From the NCBI GenBank assembly GCA_934216375.1, contig CAKQBP010000039.1:1-9576 (forward strand): a DNA stretch of 9,576 nt. Reading direction: 5' to 3'. The notes below the pieces were generated by a model. It ran no database searches, was not told the origin of the DNA, and saw only the letters and a list, made by a program, of their open reading frames with translations. This DNA is from an uncultured Veillonella sp. GTDB taxonomy: Bacteria > Bacillota > Negativicutes > Veillonellales > Veillonellaceae. How positions within the stretch are numbered: the stretch's first letter is position 1; each line of letters opens with the position of its first letter. Shown in pieces: positions 7,009 to 9,576 of this stretch. A program made the translations under genes and the position numbers.

Positions 7009-7026
7009 GAGTTCCTCCTACTTAGG

Positions 7027-7043
7027 TAACGTTGTTATCGTTA
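7027..7043. promoter_or_regulatory. TAACG-N7-CGTTA palindrome at the hydrogenase transcript start
   Basis: TAACG (7027-7031) and CGTTA (7039-7043) form a perfect inverted repeat with a seven-base spacer. It falls immediately downstream of the predicted transcription start (about 7046 on the minus strand) and before the SD. The position suits an operator or a small leader hairpin. I do not recognise the binding protein. Confidence 0.4.
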
Positions 7044-7052
7044 ATCGAAGAA

Positions 7053-7081
7053 ATTATACTATACATTGTGAGTTTTATCAA
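7053..7081 (-). promoter_or_regulatory. Near-consensus hydrogenase promoter
   Basis: Minus-strand TTGATA (7076-7081), 17-base spacer, TATAAT (7053-7058): five of six and six of six consensus positions at ideal spacing. This predicts strong, housekeeping-sigma transcription of the hydrogenase starting near 7046 with a leader of about 38 bases. A Rex-like element overlaps it (see findings). Confidence 0.85.
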
Positions 7082-7141
7082 TAAATCACTTGTAATTCCT
7101 TTGCATAGCAGGTATTAGTAAATCACATGATACGCTTGGGT

Positions 7142-9154
7142 TTACAGGCGTTCTTCTAATTCCATCCACCGTTCAGTGAGCGCATCTATTTGAGCCTGTG
7201 TTTCTTCTCGTTCCTCCATCAGTGACTGCATTTTTTCATAATCAGTAGCCACTTGGCTTATCATAACATCGAGGCCCTTTACTAAATGTTCTAGCTTAGG
7301 CAATTCATCCATAATTTTGGCATACTCCGCTTCTTCTGCTTTATTGAGGCCCTTCTTTGGTATTTCTTTGAACGTATCTGTTTCATCAGCAACGACAACA
7401 TTATCATTCCCAAGAGTATCTAACCTATCAGATTGATCATCAACAGAGTCATCGGAATCAGCCGCTCCAGCTTCTACAGCTCGTACGGCTTTGGAATTAG
7501 CCGATATACTATCATTTGCCATATAGAACGGGCGCTTGCCACTGCTTTTATCAAGAGCATCCTTGTAGTCAGAATAGGAGCCATGCACAATTTCAATATG
7601 ACCATCGCCGGTAAAGACAAACAATTTATCCACTACGCGGTCTAGGAAGTACCGATCATGACATACTGTTACGATAACGCCACTGAAGGAATCTAGGAAA
7701 TCCTCTAATACCTCTAAAGTTGGAATATCGAGATCATTCGTCGGTTCGTCTAGCAATAATACATTAGGAGCGCTCATAAGCAATTTCAAAAGATATAAGC
7801 GACGACGTTCCCCACCAGAGAGTTTTCGAATTGGCACACCGTGTAGTTCTGGGGTAAAAAGAAATCGCTCAAGGATTTGCCCTGCGCTCAACGTAGAACC
7901 ATCACCGAGGACCATATAAGAATGGTCTTCACGAATATAATCTAGGACGCGCATATCTTCATCGAAGTCAGGCAGCTCTTGTTTAAAGTGAGCAATGCGA
8001 ACGGTCTCACCTTTACCAATAGTTCCACTCGTCACCTCGTAGGTGCCATCAAGGATATTCATAAAGGTAGACTTACCAACACCATTAGGGCCAACGATAC
8101 CGATACGATCATGACGTACCACATGATAGGTAAAGTCCCTAATCATAGGACGTTCATTAAAATAAAACTCTAAATGCTCAATATCAAAGATTGTTTTTCC
8201 TAAACGGGTCTTCAATGCAATAGGATCCATTTGATCGGGGCAACGAGTTTTCTCCATATTCTTTAATTTTTCGTAGCGGTCAAGACGAGCCTTTTGTTTT
8301 GTAGTTCGCGCCAAAGCACCGCGACGCACCCATTCAATTTCCCGTTTTAAGAATTGACGCCTCTTTTCTTCGGTGGCAGCCTCACGAGCCTCTCGATCTG
8401 CTTTCAAGGCGATAAATTCTTCGTAGTTACCATCGTATTGATACATACGACGATTAGATAGCTCTAAAATACCATTACATACGGAATCGAGGAAATATCT
8501 ATCATGGGTACTGATTAATAATCCTCCTTGGCGAGCACTCAAATACGACTCCAGCCAATCGATACTATCTTCATCCAAATGGTTAGTCGGCTCATCTAGT
8601 AATAAAAGATCACATGGATATAGCAATGCTTGCCCCAATGCAAGACGACGCTTTTGCCCTCCTGATAACATAGCTACCTTTTGCTCCACATCAGGAAAGC
8701 CCAGTTTAGATAAAATAATGCGCGCCTCTTGCTCTACTTGCCACCCGTCTTGTTGATCCATTTGCTCCAATGCATTCATATAGTTACGAGACAGTTTAGA
8801 ATCATCACTACCAGACTCTTGCATTTGGCGGTACTCACGACTAATACGTTCAAAGGCTTTTACCATCTGTAAGCGAGGATGATCTCCATCAAGAACTGCT
8901 TCTAATAAAGTAGATTCCGCATCAAAATCAGGTGTCTGCGCTAAGTAATGGATGCTGGCCTTACCATTACGCTCAATAGTGCCTTTATCAGCTTCCATTT
9001 GTCCTGCTAATATTTTTAGAAATGTAGACTTACCCGTTCCGTTAATTCCCACAAGACCTAGTCGTTTTTCTGTGGTAAAAGTAATATTCACATCTTTAAA
9101 CAACAGCCTTGTACCATATGATTTCTCTATATTCTGTAAACTAATAACATTCAT
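7142..9154 (-). CDS. uup: ABC-F family ATPase, Uup type
   Basis: Soluble tandem-ATPase protein of the ABC-F family, which acts at the ribosome rather than in membranes; Uup members are linked to ribosome function and to tolerance of DNA rearrangement. In 670 residues, domain 1 has Walker A GINGTGKST (36-44), LSGGQKRR (163-170) and LLLLDEPTNHLD (183-194). The inter-domain arm (about 245-325) is rich in Arg, Lys and Glu. Domain 2 has GPNGVGKST (355-363), LSGGERRR (445-452) and VLLLDEPTNDLD (465-476). The GSYSDYKD end of domain 2 (525-532) and a C-terminal coiled coil (about 604-670) point to Uup rather than EttA or a resistance ABC-F. A Ser/Asp-rich linker (about 537-600) joins the two. The start has AGGAG (9161-9165) six bases upstream. 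No terminator is evident before the hydrogenase promoter. Other ABC-F subtypes are possible but less likely. Confidence 0.9.
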   Translation of the reverse strand: MNVISLQNIEKSYGTRLLFKDVNITFTTEKRLGLVGINGTGKSTFLKILAGQMEADKGTIERNGKASIHYLAQTPDFDAESTLLEAVLDGDHPRLQMVKAFERISREYRQMQESGSDDSKLSRNYMNALEQMDQQDGWQVEQEARIILSKLGFPDVEQKVAMLSGGQKRRLALGQALLYPCDLLLLDEPTNHLDEDSIDWLESYLSARQGGLLISTHDRYFLDSVCNGILELSNRRMYQYDGNYEEFIALKADREAREAATEEKRRQFLKREIEWVRRGALARTTKQKARLDRYEKLKNMEKTRCPDQMDPIALKTRLGKTIFDIEHLEFYFNERPMIRDFTYHVVRHDRIGIVGPNGVGKSTFMNILDGTYEVTSGTIGKGETVRIAHFKQELPDFDEDMRVLDYIREDHSYMVLGDGSTLSAGQILERFLFTPELHGVPIRKLSGGERRRLYLLKLLMSAPNVLLLDEPTNDLDIPTLEVLEDFLDSFSGVIVTVCHDRYFLDRVVDKLFVFTGDGHIEIVHGSYSDYKDALDKSSGKRPFYMANDSISANSKAVRAVEAGAADSDDSVDDQSDRLDTLGNDNVVVADETDTFKEIPKKGLNKAEEAEYAKIMDELPKLEHLVKGLDVMISQVATDYEKMQSLMEEREETQAQIDALTERWMELEERL

Positions 9155-9185
9155 GTTCCGCTCCTATTTTGTAATTCTGTTATTT

Positions 9186-9191
9186 ATTATA
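9186..9191 (-). promoter_or_regulatory. uup: -10 element for uup
   Basis: A perfect minus-strand TATAAT lies about 30 bases before the uup ATG. The -35 region at 17 bases (TTACTG, 9209-9214) is poor and overlaps the -35 of the divergent plus-strand promoter, so the two may compete for polymerase. Confidence 0.55.
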
Positions 9192-9204
9192 CTACACATT
9201 ACCA

Positions 9205-9233
9205 TTGACAGTAACAGACGCCCTCAGTAGAAT
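9205..9233 (+). promoter_or_regulatory. Promoter of the acidic right-edge gene
   Basis: TTGACA (9205-9210, perfect), 17-base spacer, TAGAAT (9228-9233, five of six). Transcription would start near 9240, leaving a leader of about 27 bases that carries the SD GAGGAGGT (9255-9262). Confidence 0.8.
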
Positions 9234-9266
9234 AAACGTAACATATATATTCATGAGGAGGTCCAC

Positions 9267-9576
9267 ATGGCGACGGATATGGTTTTAGACTTTTATGAAA
9301 GTATCAACTTTGAACTTATCGACATTGATGGGTATGACACATTATTTACCGAGCTCTTAGAGGATGGCACGTATGCAACTGTGTCCGATGATGACGGCTA
9401 TATGCCAGAGGACTTAGAGACACCAGTCGTATTCAATGTGTACGACGATAACGACTCCTTCCAATGGAGTGTTACCCTTGATGACTCTTACCAATTAAAA
9501 GATCTATTGGATAGTGCAGAAAGTACGAATGCTTTCTTAGTTACATTACAAAAACTTCGAAAAGAACATATTGAAC
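9267..9576 (+). CDS. Acidic protein of unknown function, 3' end cut by window
   Basis: The first 103 codons of an open frame that runs off the right edge without a stop. I do not recognise the family. Expression signals are strong: GAGGAGGT (9255-9262) four bases before the ATG, and a near-consensus promoter just upstream. The product is strikingly acidic, with 26 Asp/Glu against four Lys/Arg, including a DDDG run (41-44) and a DDND stretch (60-63). There is no signal peptide or membrane segment, so it is probably cytosolic. Alternating hydrophobic and acidic residues around 50-72 suggest beta strands, followed by a helix (about 76-100) where the few Lys/Arg residues cluster. It is divergent from uup with 112 bases between the starts. 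It could be a small stand-alone acidic protein or the N-terminus of a longer one; full length cannot be judged. Confidence 0.78.
   Translation, partial: MATDMVLDFYESINFELIDIDGYDTLFTELLEDGTYATVSDDDGYMPEDLETPVVFNVYDDNDSFQWSVTLDDSYQLKDLLDSAESTNAFLVTLQKLRKEHIE

Overview
The window looks like ordinary chromosome from a low-GC, strictly anaerobic fermenter. A Negativicutes member, most likely Veillonella, is my best guess. The reasons are a roughly 57-kDa two-ferredoxin-cluster [FeFe] hydrogenase of the kind known from Megasphaera elsdenii, AT-rich spacers with clean sigma-70-type promoters and strong Shine-Dalgarno (SD) sites, and a phoU-like/pit pair. The genus is inference; there is no rRNA or other taxonomic marker here.

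Layout. (1) Positions 3-2809, plus strand: an iron-complex (siderophore, heme or cobalamin class) ABC importer operon in the order permease, ATPase, lipoprotein binding protein, closed by a hairpin terminator at about 2870-2901. Its upstream control region lies outside the window. (2) Positions 2902-3644: an AT-rich stretch that at first looks empty. It contains one small minus-strand gene of 57 codons (3041-3214) with a WGG-x-R-x-GAGRP start and a ribbon-helix-helix-like segment, preceded by a plausible promoter. The rest is non-coding, with short palindromes. (3) Positions 3645-5265, minus strand: a phosphate-transport operon, a DUF47/PhoU-like accessory gene followed by an overlapping PiT permease gene, with an extended -10 promoter upstream and a classic terminator downstream. 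(4) Positions 5539-7008, minus strand: a monomeric [FeFe] hydrogenase with its own terminator and a near-consensus promoter that carries a Rex-like half-palindrome between -35 and -10. (5) Positions 7142-9154, minus strand: an ABC-F ATPase of the Uup type with a C-terminal coiled coil. (6) From 9267 to the right edge, plus strand: the first 103 codons of a very acidic unknown protein, transcribed divergently from uup out of a compact 112-bp shared promoter region.

The units appear metabolically independent: metal-complex uptake, phosphate uptake, H2 evolution from reduced ferredoxin, and ribosome-associated ABC-F function. I see no CRISPR array, IS element, tRNA or rRNA, and no convincing novel multi-gene system. 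The items most worth checking are the small GAGRP-type gene with its overlapping second reading frame, the Met-to-Thr substitution in the hydrogenase's second H-cluster motif, the hydrogenase promoter architecture, and the acidic unknown protein at the right edge.
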